This document shows, piece after piece, positions 8,409 to 16,817 of a stretch of 64,000 nucleotides of DNA. Positions within the stretch are counted from its first letter, which is position 1. Every line of letters begins with the position of its first letter. A program made the translations under genes and the position numbers. Under the pieces are notes generated by a model, which saw only the letters and a list, made by a program, of their open reading frames with translations, was not told the DNA's origin and did no database searches. The stretch is from Erythrobacter sp. (GTDB taxonomy: Bacteria; Pseudomonadota; Alphaproteobacteria; Sphingomonadales; Sphingomonadaceae), in the NCBI RefSeq assembly GCF_030066995.1, contig NZ_JASJAP010000001.1, forward strand, positions 789,230 through 853,229, written 5' to 3'.

Positions 8409-9772
8409 CCTATCCGACCTATTTCGAAGCGCTTGATCATGAGCAATTGCTCAAGGATTATCCCATCGGTGAGGCATTCACCGCGCGCTATACGGGTATG
8501 AGCCGGGACGAGCTCTTTGCGATCCAGGATGAACAGTTCAAGCGGTTGATGGAACGCGGGTGGCAGGTCCCCTTCTATCAGCGTCTGTGGGGCGTGAAGG
8601 GCATTGAACCGGGCGATATCAAAGGGCTTTCGGACATCACCAAGCTGCCGGTATACGATAAGTCGGACCTGATGGCGTCCATCGCCGAACACCCGCCCTA
8701 TGGCGATTTCCATGGAATGGGTGATGCAGCGACCCGCCCGCCGACGATCTTTCACACCACCTCGGGCACCACAGGCAAGCCGCAGACGCTGATGTTTGGG
8801 CCCAAGGGGCGGGAGGTCGGCAATCTGATGGTCGGCCGGATGTACCGCTGGATGGGACTTCAGCCCGACGATGTGGTCCACTCGGTCTATGGCCACGGGA
8901 TGATCAATGGCGGTCACTACATCCGCGAGGCCGTTACCCATTTCACCAACAGCGTGTTCCTATCCGCGGGTACGGGGATCGAAACCCGCAGCATCAACCA
9001 GGTGCGGCTGATGGCCGATTTCGGCGTCACCTGCATTGTCGGCTTTGTCGATTATGTCCGCAAACTGGCCGCGACGGCGGAGGCCGAGGAACTCTTCGAC
9101 AAGATCAATATCCGCATGATCATCGGCCATCTTGGCACAGAAGATCGCGCGAGCACCGAGGCCGCGTGGCACGGCGCAAAGGCCTATGACTGGTATGGTG
9201 TTGGCGATACCGGTACGATCGCGGGCGAGGGGCCGGATCGAGACGGGATGTATGTCTGGGAGGACGCGCAATATCTTGAGCTGCTGGGCGTCGAGGACGG
9301 CGCGCCCGTCGCGAAGGGCGAGACGGGGGACATGGTCGTGACCTGCCTTTACAAAGACGATATCGCGCCCTGCATTCGCTTCAACACGCACGACATTACC
9401 CATGAGCTTGATGGGCGCGGTGAGATCGCCTTTAAACGCATCGCTGGGTTCAAAGGGCGCAGCGACAACATGGTGAAGCTGCGCGGCATAAACGTGTTCC
9501 CGCATGCCATCGGCGCGATCATCGAGAACCGTGCAGACCTAACCGGTGAATATGTCTGCCACCTGCGCCGCGATGAAGCCCAGAAGGATCATATGCGGGT
9601 GACGCTTGAGAGCCGGGGTGGAACCGATGAAGGCGCGCTCGCTGAGACGTTAAAGCAGGGGCTCGGGGTCGAAGTGGAAGTGGCGCTGGTGGAACCAGGC
9701 GGCACGGCCAAAGCGACCGAGATCGATACGCGGCAAAAGCCACTGCGCCTGATTGACGAGCGGGGTGTCTGA
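8405..9772 (+). CDS. Phenylacetate-CoA ligase-like AMP-forming acyl/aryl-CoA synthetase
   Basis: A 455-residue adenylate-forming enzyme of the PaaK-like branch. It shows the phosphate loop TTSGTTGKPQTLMFG, the mid-domain YDWYGVGDTGTIAGEG, and the C-terminal hinge and core FKGRSDNMVKLRGINVFPHAI. Such enzymes activate an aromatic or other carboxylic acid with ATP and CoA. Its start overlaps the previous gene (ATGA). It would feed the enoyl-CoA hydratase and SDR farther along the operon. The substrate is unknown; an aryl or cyclic acid is plausible from family. Confidence 0.85.
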   Translation: MTYPTYFEALDHEQLLKDYPIGEAFTARYTGMSRDELFAIQDEQFKRLMERGWQVPFYQRLWGVKGIEPGDIKGLSDITKLPVYDKSDLMASIAEHPPYGDFHGMGDAATRPPTIFHTTSGTTGKPQTLMFGPKGREVGNLMVGRMYRWMGLQPDDVVHSVYGHGMINGGHYIREAVTHFTNSVFLSAGTGIETRSINQVRLMADFGVTCIVGFVDYVRKLAATAEAEELFDKINIRMIIGHLGTEDRASTEAAWHGAKAYDWYGVGDTGTIAGEGPDRDGMYVWEDAQYLELLGVEDGAPVAKGETGDMVVTCLYKDDIAPCIRFNTHDITHELDGRGEIAFKRIAGFKGRSDNMVKLRGINVFPHAIGAIIENRADLTGEYVCHLRRDEAQKDHMRVTLESRGGTDEGALAETLKQGLGVEVEVALVEPGGTAKATEIDTRQKPLRLIDERGV

Positions 9773-9791
9773 TGGAGGCGCCATACGACCT

Positions 9792-9905
9792 CCCCTCCCG
9801 TTTACGGGAGGGGCAGCGAGACTTGCGAGCTCGCTCGCTAGTCGCAGCGTGGTGGGCTCTATCGAGCTCTTGCCCACCCCCGACCCCTCCCGAGAGCGGG
9901 AGGGG
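9792..9905. repeat. Composite palindromic repeat element, intergenic
   Basis: A 114-bp element made of hairpins at both ends. The left hairpin at 9792-9813 has a 9-bp CCCCTCCCG arm and TTTA loop; the right at 9884-9905 has the same arm with AGAG loop. The middle contains a third imperfect hairpin (GTGGGCTC / GAGCTCTTGCCCAC, about 9852-9876). Its distal arm supplies AGGGGAGATAG just before the amidase GTG at 9912. It looks like a non-autonomous REP/MITE-like repeat, related in architecture to those in mutL and glyS. Confidence 0.75.
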
Positions 9906-9911
9906 AGATAG

Positions 9912-11102
9912 GTGATCGATTTTGATGATCTTGAAGCGCGCAATGCGCCGCTCAATGCCTTTACCGATTTCGATCGGAGCGCAGTTTTCGGCGATGGCCC
10001 GCTCGCTGGGCTGACCGTAGGCGTGAAGGCCAATATCGCTGTGCAAGGTATGCCGTGGCACGCGGGGCTCGAAGCTTTTGAAAGCCGCCTGGCGGAGCGC
10101 GATTCTGATGTTGTCGCCTTGCTGCGCCAAGCGGGAGCGGCGATCATCGGTGTGCTGAACATGGAAGAAGGCGCGCTGGGCGCCAAGACCAACAACCCGC
10201 ATTTCGGCCCGACCCACAACCCACACCGCCACGGCTATTCGCCCGGTGGTTCATCCGGAGGCAGCGGGGCAGCCGTTGCAGTGTCGCTCTGCGATATCGC
10301 CCTTGGCACGGATACGTTAGGATCGGTTCGCATCCCGGCGGCCCATTGCGGGGTGTATGGCTTCAAGCCCGCCACCGCTAGCATTTCCCAGAACGGGCTC
10401 GAACCGGCTGACCTCACTCTCGATGCGATTGGCCCGCTGGCGCGCGATCTCGATTTGTTGGAGCAGGTTTCACGGATCATTTCCGGCTTTGGTGATGATC
10501 CGTTGGAGGGCAGTGGCGCAGTGCTCGTCGATCATGGTGTCGAAGTCGCCCCTGATATCGCCGCCGCTCTTGATGCGGCGGTAACGGCGCTTCCAGACAC
10601 GCCCAGCGCCGTGTCGCTCGCGCACAAACAAAGCCGCATCCGCTTCGCCGGGTTTATTCAGGTCTCCAAGGAAATGGCGGCGCACCTGCGTGGGATTGCG
10701 GTCTCGGACAAGCTATCCAAGCTGCTAACCTACGGTCCGAAGCGTTCCGTCACCGAGTTTGCGGACGACTATGCGATCCTCGCCGAGACTGCGCATGCGG
10801 TGCGCAGGATTGTGCAGGATCACGGCTTTCTGATCATGCCGAGCGTGCCCAACACGGCCTTCCCTCACACCGAGCCAGAGCCCGCGGCGCAGGCCGATTT
10901 CACCTGCCTTGCCAACATTGCCGGTCTGCCAGCTATCTCCATACCCGCGGGATGGAGCGAGGACGGCTTACCGATCGGCGTGCAGATCGTCGGACCCGCG
11001 GGGGCCGAAGCGAGCCTGTTCGCGCAGGCCCGCAAGCTGGACACGAAAATGGGTGCCTATCGCCCGCCCCAATATCCGCCAGTGTCTGAACCAAACGCCT
11101 GA
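9912..11102 (+). CDS. Amidase-signature family hydrolase
   Basis: A 396-residue amidase-signature enzyme, which hydrolyses amide bonds with a Ser-cisSer-Lys triad. Seen: LTVGVKANIAVQGMP (catalytic Lys), SPGGSSGGSGAAVA (cis-Ser loop), and ALGTDTLGSVRIPAAHCGVYGFKP (nucleophile Ser in LGS). Slightly shorter than the usual 450-500 residues. GTG start at 9912, with a Shine-Dalgarno formed by the repeat just upstream. An amidase here suggests that the pathway substrate or an intermediate carries an amide or lactam; that is inference. Confidence 0.9.
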   Translation: MIDFDDLEARNAPLNAFTDFDRSAVFGDGPLAGLTVGVKANIAVQGMPWHAGLEAFESRLAERDSDVVALLRQAGAAIIGVLNMEEGALGAKTNNPHFGPTHNPHRHGYSPGGSSGGSGAAVAVSLCDIALGTDTLGSVRIPAAHCGVYGFKPATASISQNGLEPADLTLDAIGPLARDLDLLEQVSRIISGFGDDPLEGSGAVLVDHGVEVAPDIAAALDAAVTALPDTPSAVSLAHKQSRIRFAGFIQVSKEMAAHLRGIAVSDKLSKLLTYGPKRSVTEFADDYAILAETAHAVRRIVQDHGFLIMPSVPNTAFPHTEPEPAAQADFTCLANIAGLPAISIPAGWSEDGLPIGVQIVGPAGAEASLFAQARKLDTKMGAYRPPQYPPVSEPNA

Positions 11103-11118
11103 ACAAGGAGCCTGAGCC

Positions 11119-11427
11119 ATGCGCATTATCGTTCCCTTCAACCTCAAGCCCGGCACGGATATCGCCGAATACGAAGCCTGGGCGAAGGACAAGGACATTC
11201 CCACGGCCAGCGCCTTGCCATCGGTCAAGAGTTTCACAATTCATAAGGCCACAGGTCTGTTCGGCGATCCCGATACCCCGCCGCCTTATGCCTATGTCGA
11301 AGTGCTCGACATCACTGACATGGATGCTTTTGTCGCCGATGTCTCTGACCCGGAGTTCCAGGCCAAGGCCGCGCCGTTTCAGGACTATGCTGACAGCCCC
11401 CAGTTTATCCTGACCGAGGATCTTTGA
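11119..11427 (+). CDS. Small ferredoxin-fold protein (HapK/REDY-like, Dabb-type)
   Basis: A 102-residue protein beginning MRIIVPFNLKPGTDIAEYE, with YAYVEVLDITDMDAF in the middle. The spacing of beta strands and helices looks like a dimeric alpha/beta-barrel domain; I associate this form with the HapK (REDY-like) family. No catalytic residues can be named. It sits 16 bp after the amidase and 3 bp before the SDR, with AGGAG before the ATG. Such small barrel proteins often act in isomerisation or oxidation of cyclic intermediates. Confidence 0.55.
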   Translation: MRIIVPFNLKPGTDIAEYEAWAKDKDIPTASALPSVKSFTIHKATGLFGDPDTPPPYAYVEVLDITDMDAFVADVSDPEFQAKAAPFQDYADSPQFILTEDL

Positions 11428-11430
11428 GCC

Positions 11431-12231
11431 GTGGGTGACTTTGCGGGAAAGACAATTGTCGTCACCGGTTCGGGCAAGGAGAAAGGTCTGGGGCAAGGCA
11501 TACTACAAGCCTTTGCCGATCAAGGCGCAAATTGCGTGGTCAGCGATCTGGTGATCGATGCCGAAGCCGAAGGCGTCGCCGAGGAATTGCGCGGACGCGG
11601 GGCGCAAGTCGCTACAATCCCCTGCGATGTGTCCGAGGCGGATCAATGCGTTGCTTTGGTGGCGGGTGCGGTCGATGCGTTTGGCGCAGTGGATGTGTTC
11701 GTCAACAATGCCGGGATTGGCTTCAAGATGAAGCCGCTACTCGATGTCGATACAGCATCGGAGTGGGATCAAGTGATCGCGGTCAATCTCTCCGGCGCAT
11801 TTTATGGCACGCAAGCAGCCGCGCGCGCCATGGTCGAACGCGGGCAGGGCGGGCGCATCATCAATATCGCCAGCCAGGCTGCGAAGACCGGCTTCCCGCA
11901 TTTACCGGCCTATGTTAGCTCCAAGCACGGTATGGTGGGTTTGACCCGCGCGTCCGCAGTGGAGCTTGGCGCGCACGGGATCACCGTCAACGCCGTCTGT
12001 CCGAACCATGTGACCACTGGCCTTGGCGCGATGCAGAACGAGTATTTCTCGAAATTGCTCGGGTTTGAGACCGTGGAGGACTACCTCGCCAACATGTCGG
12101 CCAAGAACCCGATGGGCCGGCCGGGATTGCCCAGCGACACCGCTGCGGCCTGTCTGTGGCTTGCGAGCGATGCGGCATTCTATGTGACGGGTGAAGCGCT
12201 GAATGTGAGCGGTGGCGAGGAGATGCATTGA
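11431..12231 (+). CDS. Short-chain dehydrogenase/reductase (SDR)
   Basis: A 266-residue classical SDR. Visible: the NAD(P)-binding glycine loop VVTGSGKEKGLGQGI (with an expanded loop), NNAGIG, and the active-site series SQAAKTGFPHLPAYVSSKHG, giving Ser and YxxxK, then LASDAAFYVTGEALNVSGG. Start is GTG at 11431. It is expected to oxidise or reduce a hydroxyl/keto group, such as a 3-hydroxyacyl-CoA made by the enoyl-CoA hydratase at 13150. Cofactor preference is not clear: an acidic residue follows beta-2 in VVSDLVID, which favours NAD. Confidence 0.9.
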   Translation: MGDFAGKTIVVTGSGKEKGLGQGILQAFADQGANCVVSDLVIDAEAEGVAEELRGRGAQVATIPCDVSEADQCVALVAGAVDAFGAVDVFVNNAGIGFKMKPLLDVDTASEWDQVIAVNLSGAFYGTQAAARAMVERGQGGRIINIASQAAKTGFPHLPAYVSSKHGMVGLTRASAVELGAHGITVNAVCPNHVTTGLGAMQNEYFSKLLGFETVEDYLANMSAKNPMGRPGLPSDTAAACLWLASDAAFYVTGEALNVSGGEEMH

Positions 12232-12283
12232 TTGTAGGGGCGGAGGGAGCGGACGGCCCGGCATCGAGCGAAAGCGAGACTTA

Positions 12284-13153
12284 ATGAAACTACAAGAAGA
12301 ACGCATGGACCTTCCCCGCGGCGCCAAGATGGCCCTTTCGGTCGTCGTCAATGTCGAAGAGGGCTCGGAAATGACGATCGCACGCGGCGATCGCGGGATG
12401 GAGCCGGTCGATGAGCTCGGCGTCTTCGTCAAATCGAAGATGCGCAATTATTCCAATGAGAGCAATTATCTCTACGGCATCAAGGCAGGCGCGCCGCGCA
12501 TCGTCAAACTGCTCAAACGCTATGACATCGTGGCTAGCTGGACCGTGGCCGCGCTCGCGCTCGAAAATCATCCCGAGATTGCTGAAGCCATCGTTGAGTT
12601 GGGCCACGAGCCGGTCAGCCATGGCTGGCGCTGGGTGCACCAGTTCAAGATGGATGAGGAAGCAGAGCGTGACTTCATCCGCAAGGCGACGGCGAGTATC
12701 GAAAAGACCTGCGGCGTGCGCCCGTATGGCTGGCTCTCGCGCTATCTGCTCACCGACAACACCCGGCGGCTGTTGCAGGAGGAGGGATACACCTATCACA
12801 TGGACGATTATTCGGGCGACGTGCCGTTCTGGGATCGCGAAACCACCGGCACTCCGATGTGCATCCTCCCCTATCAGCTCGACAACAACGATATGAAGAT
12901 GTGGACCGATCCGGCGCTGACCCCACATCAATGGCTCGACTATGCCAAGGCCAATTTCGACCAGGTCTATGCCGAAGGCGAAGAGGGCAACCCAAAGATG
13001 ATGAGCCTTGGCCTGCACCTTCGGATCATCGGGCGGCCAGGGCGGATCTGGGCGCTTGAGGAGTTTTTCAAACATGTCCGCTCAAAGCCCGATGTCTGGG
13101 TCACCACGCGCAAGGCGATTGCTGACCATTTCATGGCGGAGAACCCAGCGTGA
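12284..13153 (+). CDS. Polysaccharide-deacetylase/PuuE-like family hydrolase
   Basis: A 289-residue NodB-homology-type protein. MALSVVVNVEEGSE is the PuuE-like variant of the first metal motif, followed by VASWTVAALALENHPEIAEAIVELGHEPVSHGW, typical of the family in which these enzymes hydrolyse allantoin-like or formamide substrates rather than sugars. PYGWLSRYLLTDNTRRLL is the arginine-containing loop. It starts 50 bp after the SDR and overlaps the enoyl-CoA hydratase start (GTGA). Next to an amidase it supports breakdown of an amide or cyclic ureide-type compound. Substrate not known. Confidence 0.8.
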   Translation: MKLQEERMDLPRGAKMALSVVVNVEEGSEMTIARGDRGMEPVDELGVFVKSKMRNYSNESNYLYGIKAGAPRIVKLLKRYDIVASWTVAALALENHPEIAEAIVELGHEPVSHGWRWVHQFKMDEEAERDFIRKATASIEKTCGVRPYGWLSRYLLTDNTRRLLQEEGYTYHMDDYSGDVPFWDRETTGTPMCILPYQLDNNDMKMWTDPALTPHQWLDYAKANFDQVYAEGEEGNPKMMSLGLHLRIIGRPGRIWALEEFFKHVRSKPDVWVTTRKAIADHFMAENPA

Positions 13154-13905
13154 GCCTGCGGCTTGAGAAAGACGGCGCCGTTGCGCGTCTGCTGATCGAC
13201 CGGACGGATAAGCTCAACGCCTTTAACATGGCGATGTGGGAGGCATTTCCGCCCCTTCTGGCCGATGCGGTCCAGGACCCCGCGATCCGCGTATTCGAAC
13301 TGCGCTCAGCAGAGCCGGGCACCGCCTTTTGCGCGGGCGCTGACATTAAGGAACTGCTCGCCAATAAGGATGATCCGAGCTGGCGTGCGGCCAATCAGGC
13401 GGAGATCAACCGGGTCCAGCATGAGCTTGCACGTGCCAACCTGCCGACGATCGCCTTCGTCGAAGGAGATTGCGTGGGTGGCGGCTGCGGTCTGGCCATG
13501 GCCTGCGATCTGCGTATCGCCACACCGCAAGCACGCTTCGGGATCACGCCGGCCAAGCTGGGCCTTGTCTACCCCTTGCACGATGTCAAACTGCTGGTCG
13601 ATCTTGTTGGTCCGGGGCAGGCAAAGCGGATGCTGTATACGGGCGAATTGCTCGATGCCGAGGAGGCACAGCGCATTGGCCTGATAGAATTTATCGCCGA
13701 CAGCAGCGATTTCCTGATCGATCAGCTGCTCGCGGCTTCGAGCTATTCCGCACGGCACACAAAGCGCTTCATTCGCCGCGTGCTGGATGGTCAGAGCGAG
13801 GATGATCACGAGACCCTGGGTATTTTTGGCGCGGCGTTCACCCGCGAAGACTTCGCCGAAGGGACCGCTGCCTTCGTCGAGAAGCGCAAGCCAAAGTTTG
13901 GGTAG
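13150..13905 (+). CDS. Enoyl-CoA hydratase/isomerase
   Basis: A 251-residue crotonase-fold protein. The oxyanion-hole segments are clear: TAFCAGADIKEL and IAFVEGDCVGGGCGLAMACDLRIAT, then FGITPAKLGLVYP. The usual catalytic Glu of true hydratases after GxG is not obvious (position occupied by the GITPAKLGL block), so it could be a hydratase, isomerase or C-C hydrolase. GTG start overlapping the previous stop by 4 bp. It is in line with CoA-thioester chemistry after the ligase at 8405. Confidence 0.85.
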   Translation: MSLRLEKDGAVARLLIDRTDKLNAFNMAMWEAFPPLLADAVQDPAIRVFELRSAEPGTAFCAGADIKELLANKDDPSWRAANQAEINRVQHELARANLPTIAFVEGDCVGGGCGLAMACDLRIATPQARFGITPAKLGLVYPLHDVKLLVDLVGPGQAKRMLYTGELLDAEEAQRIGLIEFIADSSDFLIDQLLAASSYSARHTKRFIRRVLDGQSEDDHETLGIFGAAFTREDFAEGTAAFVEKRKPKFG

Positions 13906-13916
13906 GGGAACGCCGC

Positions 13917-14816
13917 ATGACCATTCCCCACGGCACGATCATGGGCGGGCTTTCGACGCTTCCCGATCTGGATCAGGGCCTCAGAGCCTATCGCGATACC
14001 CTAGGGCTTGAGTTGGTCGAACAGGGGGAACTGGCCGCCGATCTCGCCGAAAGCTGGGGCACTCCGGCCAATGCGGGATCACGCTATGCTGTGCTGCGCC
14101 CCCAAAGCGGCGCTCCATGCTGGTTCCGACTGGTCGAGCAGCCGAGTCACCCTGACTTCAGACCGACGCGGACCTATGGCTGGGCAGCTTTTGAGACGAC
14201 CGTGGAGGATGTCTGGCACTGGCCAGACGCTTTGCCTGAGGACCTTTTCGAGATCGTCGGCCCGCCCAAAGTGCTCGAGAATATCGAGCCAGCCTTTATT
14301 CCCATGCAAGCGCTGGGGCCGGGGCGTGAGATGATCTACCTCAATCAGGTCTTGGGACAGATGCCAGGCACCGATTTGCCGCGCGCTGCATCCCCAGTGG
14401 ACAAGATTTTCATCGTAGTGCTGGCGACGCCTGATCGGGAGCGGTCAATTGCCTGGTATGTCGATAATCTGGGTCTGACGCGCGGCAGTGACTACACATT
14501 GCCCTATTCGATGATCAACGATGCCTTTGACATGCCGCCCGAGACGCAGACGACGATTACGATGGTGCAGCAAGAGCGGATGCCGATTGTCGAGGTTGAC
14601 GATTATCCGGAAAGGGCGACCGTCCGCGCACGGCACGAAGATCATTTGTCACCAGGCAACGCTCTGGTCACATTGGCAGTGAAAAGCATCGACGATTGCA
14701 AGCTTGATTGGATCACCCTTCCGGCCACGCGTGAGGGTGCGCTGTATGATGGGCGGCGCGCGGCGACTGCCATCGGTGATGGCGGGGAATTGGTTGAAGT
14801 GGTGGAAGTGGGCTGA
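13917..14816 (+). CDS. Two-domain VOC (glyoxalase/dioxygenase fold) protein
   Basis: A 299-residue protein with two vicinal-oxygen-chelate modules: residues about 1-130 (LSTLPDLDQGLRAYRDTLGLELVEQG) and 160-299 (DKIFIVVLATPDRERSIAWYVDNLGLTRG). This arrangement occurs in extradiol dioxygenases and in metal-dependent isomerases. The usual His-His-Glu metal set cannot be placed with confidence, and the N-terminal domain appears to lack the first His. Its stop overlaps the YciI start (TGATG). A ring-cleaving or isomerase role in the pathway is possible. Confidence 0.75.
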   Translation: MTIPHGTIMGGLSTLPDLDQGLRAYRDTLGLELVEQGELAADLAESWGTPANAGSRYAVLRPQSGAPCWFRLVEQPSHPDFRPTRTYGWAAFETTVEDVWHWPDALPEDLFEIVGPPKVLENIEPAFIPMQALGPGREMIYLNQVLGQMPGTDLPRAASPVDKIFIVVLATPDRERSIAWYVDNLGLTRGSDYTLPYSMINDAFDMPPETQTTITMVQQERMPIVEVDDYPERATVRARHEDHLSPGNALVTLAVKSIDDCKLDWITLPATREGALYDGRRAATAIGDGGELVEVVEVG

Positions 14817-15121
14817 TGGGTCTTTATGCGTTTTATTGCCGCGATGGCGAAGCCGGGCCGCAGCTGCGCGAGAAGGTTCTCCAAGACCATCTGGCCCACA
14901 TAGAAGCGCATATCGAGGACTATGCCGTCGCTGGGCCGCTGAAACAGGGTGACACAACGATCGGATCCTTGCTGGTTATCAACGCTGATGACGAGGCAGA
15001 AGCTCGTGCCAAATTCGAAGCGGATCCCTATTTCACTGCCGGTGTATGGAAATCGATCAATGCCACGGCGTTCCATGGCGTGGCTGGCGATTGGGTTGGC
15101 GGGGCGGCGTGGAAGAAGTGA
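14816..15121 (+). CDS. YciI-like small protein
   Basis: A 101-residue YCII-related protein: MGLYAFYCRDGEAG, REKVLQDHLAHIEAHIEDYAVAGPL with a His/Asp pair in the expected active-site helix, then SLLVINADDEAEARAKFEADPYF, the diagnostic YciI block. Members of this ferredoxin-like family act as small hydrolases or dehalogenases in catabolic operons. It is the last gene of the second operon and faces the AhpD-like gene tail to tail with only 4 bp between stops. Confidence 0.8.
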   Translation: MGLYAFYCRDGEAGPQLREKVLQDHLAHIEAHIEDYAVAGPLKQGDTTIGSLLVINADDEAEARAKFEADPYFTAGVWKSINATAFHGVAGDWVGGAAWKK

Positions 15122-15125
15122 GCGC

Positions 15126-15710
15126 TTAATGCTCGCCCTTGTCCCACCCAAGCGCTGACAATCGCATCTCCGCCGCCTCCAGAGGTGCAGCTTCGAGAGT
15201 GGTTGCCAGCGTATCGTTCCAGCGGTTGAGGAACCCGAACATCGCGATCACGGCCATAATCTCGACCTGCTGGCGATCCGTGAAGTGCTTACGCAACTCG
15301 TTGAAATGCGCGTCGGTCGCCGCGTTAGGAGAGGCTCCCGCAGCAAAGGCGAGCGCCAGGGCGGCACGCTCTGCGTCTGAGAAAACAGCCGCTTTCTCAA
15401 AATCATAGAGCGCGGCAAGCTTTTCCTCCGGGATACCCTGCTCGATCGCGCTGTGCCCGGTATGCGCCTGGCAATATCGGCATCCGGCGGAAAGGCTTGC
15501 GGCGTGCCCGATCAGGCGCTTGAAGCCGTTATCGAGCTGGCTTTCACCATAAACCACCGCCACAAACTGCCGGAACACATCAAGCAGTTCCGGCCAATGC
15601 GCCATCGTCAGCACCGAATTGGGAATATAGCCCATAAGGTTGCGGGCAAAGGCAGCGGCATCCTCACCGCCCAGCGCCTCGGCCGGATCCTTCGGAGCTA
15701 TTCTCGTCAT
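15126..15710 (-). CDS. AhpD/carboxymuconolactone decarboxylase-family protein
   Basis: A 194-residue all-helical AhpD-like protein. The redox motif CRYC in HAASLSAGCRYCQAHTGHSA, followed by His, matches peroxidase-type CMD members. N-terminal part FARNLMGYIPNSVLTMAHWPEL and C-terminal FFLNRWNDTLA-like segment fit the family. Its start overlaps the stop of the exported protein gene at 15707 by 4 bp (ATGA), so the two are one - strand transcript. Antioxidant or decarboxylase function cannot be separated here. Confidence 0.85.
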   Translation of the reverse strand: MTRIAPKDPAEALGGEDAAAFARNLMGYIPNSVLTMAHWPELLDVFRQFVAVVYGESQLDNGFKRLIGHAASLSAGCRYCQAHTGHSAIEQGIPEEKLAALYDFEKAAVFSDAERAALALAFAAGASPNAATDAHFNELRKHFTDRQQVEIMAVIAMFGFLNRWNDTLATTLEAAPLEAAEMRLSALGWDKGEH

Positions 15711-16750
15711 TGCGCGAAGCTATCCGGCGTCAAGTCGGGCGCGGAATTGTCCATATCGCGCCACAATTTCCAACTCGTGCCATCCCATTTGTAAACGAGG
15801 AAGGACCGCCCGACGACGGTCTGCGTCTCGCGACCGGGAAAGTCGATATCCATCCGATAGCGCGCCGTGACAAAGCCTTGCGATCCTTCGGCGACGACCT
15901 CCTCATTCTCGAATGCAAATTGCGCTGTTCCACCAGCCTTCGCGAGCCGCTGAAGATAGGTGATGATCGCCGCAGCGCCTTCGATCTTGGCCTGCCCCTG
16001 TGTCATCAAGACCGCATCGTCGGCGTAGAGTTGGCGGAGCGCTTCCCAGTTCTGAGCTTCATACAGCGCACGCCACCGCGCACCTTGCTCGGCCAACTGC
16101 GCCTCGCGATCAGCGGCACTGATGTTCTCGGCCCGCGAGCAACTCCCTTGCACCCAGCGCAGATTCACCCCGACCAGCGACGCATCTGGTGACGCCCAGC
16201 TATAGCTTTCCGCCCTCTCAGGATCGTCCTTATGCACGTAGAGGACGAGCGAAGGTTTGTTGCGGCTGCCCGTTGCCCAGGTCACATTACGCATGCGGAT
16301 GGTGACGTCCGGCGCTTCGCCATTGCCCGGTACGAACACGCGGCCCCCTTGATCGAACATCGAGAGCCTGTTGGCAAAGGTCCAGGCGGAGGAACCATCG
16401 GGCTTGCCAGCGAATTTCCGCGCCGAGACCCAGCAGCTAAAGCGCCGCGCCTTGCGCAGTTCGCTGGCGCCGTACTGCCAGCCAGACGCACCATTTCTCC
16501 GATTGAGCTCAGGGATAGGGCCGGCGCTGTACTCGGTCAGGGGCTCGCCAAAGGCGTCGATCCTGCGCCACGCTCCGTCCTCGGCAACCTCCAAGGCAAC
16601 CCAATCGGCCTTCTCGCGTCCTTCTTCTTTCGCGAAGTGGGTGTCCTCCGTGTTGGTCCAGATGCCCGGTGAGAGACGATCTTCGGCAAGCGTCGGCGCG
16701 CTTGCGGCCAAGGCGAATGAAACAGTGATTGTGCGGGTGAGTGTGCTCAT
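15707..16750 (-). CDS. Exported protein with C-terminal SnoaL/DUF4440-like domain
   Basis: A 347-residue protein read from ATG at 16750. The first about 22 residues form a signal peptide (TITVSFALAASAPTLAED). The middle, to about residue 210, is unassigned and rich in beta-type sequence. The C-terminal about 130 residues (REAQLAEQGARWRALYEAQNWEALRQLYADDAVLMTQGQ ... SWKLWRDMDN, split here by a gap) look like a SnoaL/DUF4440 NTF2-like domain. It is divergent to the exported protein at 16818, and the TGTCCGGACA palindrome lies between them. Function unknown. Confidence 0.7.
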   Translation of the reverse strand: MSTLTRTITVSFALAASAPTLAEDRLSPGIWTNTEDTHFAKEEGREKADWVALEVAEDGAWRRIDAFGEPLTEYSAGPIPELNRRNGASGWQYGASELRKARRFSCWVSARKFAGKPDGSSAWTFANRLSMFDQGGRVFVPGNGEAPDVTIRMRNVTWATGSRNKPSLVLYVHKDDPERAESYSWASPDASLVGVNLRWVQGSCSRAENISAADREAQLAEQGARWRALYEAQNWEALRQLYADDAVLMTQGQAKIEGAAAIITYLQRLAKAGGTAQFAFENEEVVAEGSQGFVTARYRMDIDFPGRETQTVVGRSFLVYKWDGTSWKLWRDMDNSAPDLTPDSFAQ

Positions 16751-16787
16751 CTGCCTTGCGTAACCGACGATCCGATGGTTGAAAAGC

Positions 16788-16797
16788 TGTCCGGACA
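16788..16797. promoter_or_regulatory. TGTCCGGACA operator, second site
   Basis: A perfect 10-bp palindrome in the 67-bp gap between two divergent genes (starts at 16750 on - and 16818 on +). With flanks it reads GCTGTCCGGACAAATG, close to the palindrome at 85-100. Its position would let one bound protein control both directions. Assigned to the GntR regulator at 5099 by inference. Confidence 0.65.
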
Positions 16798-16817
16798 AAT
16801 GCGCGGAGGCAGATGCT

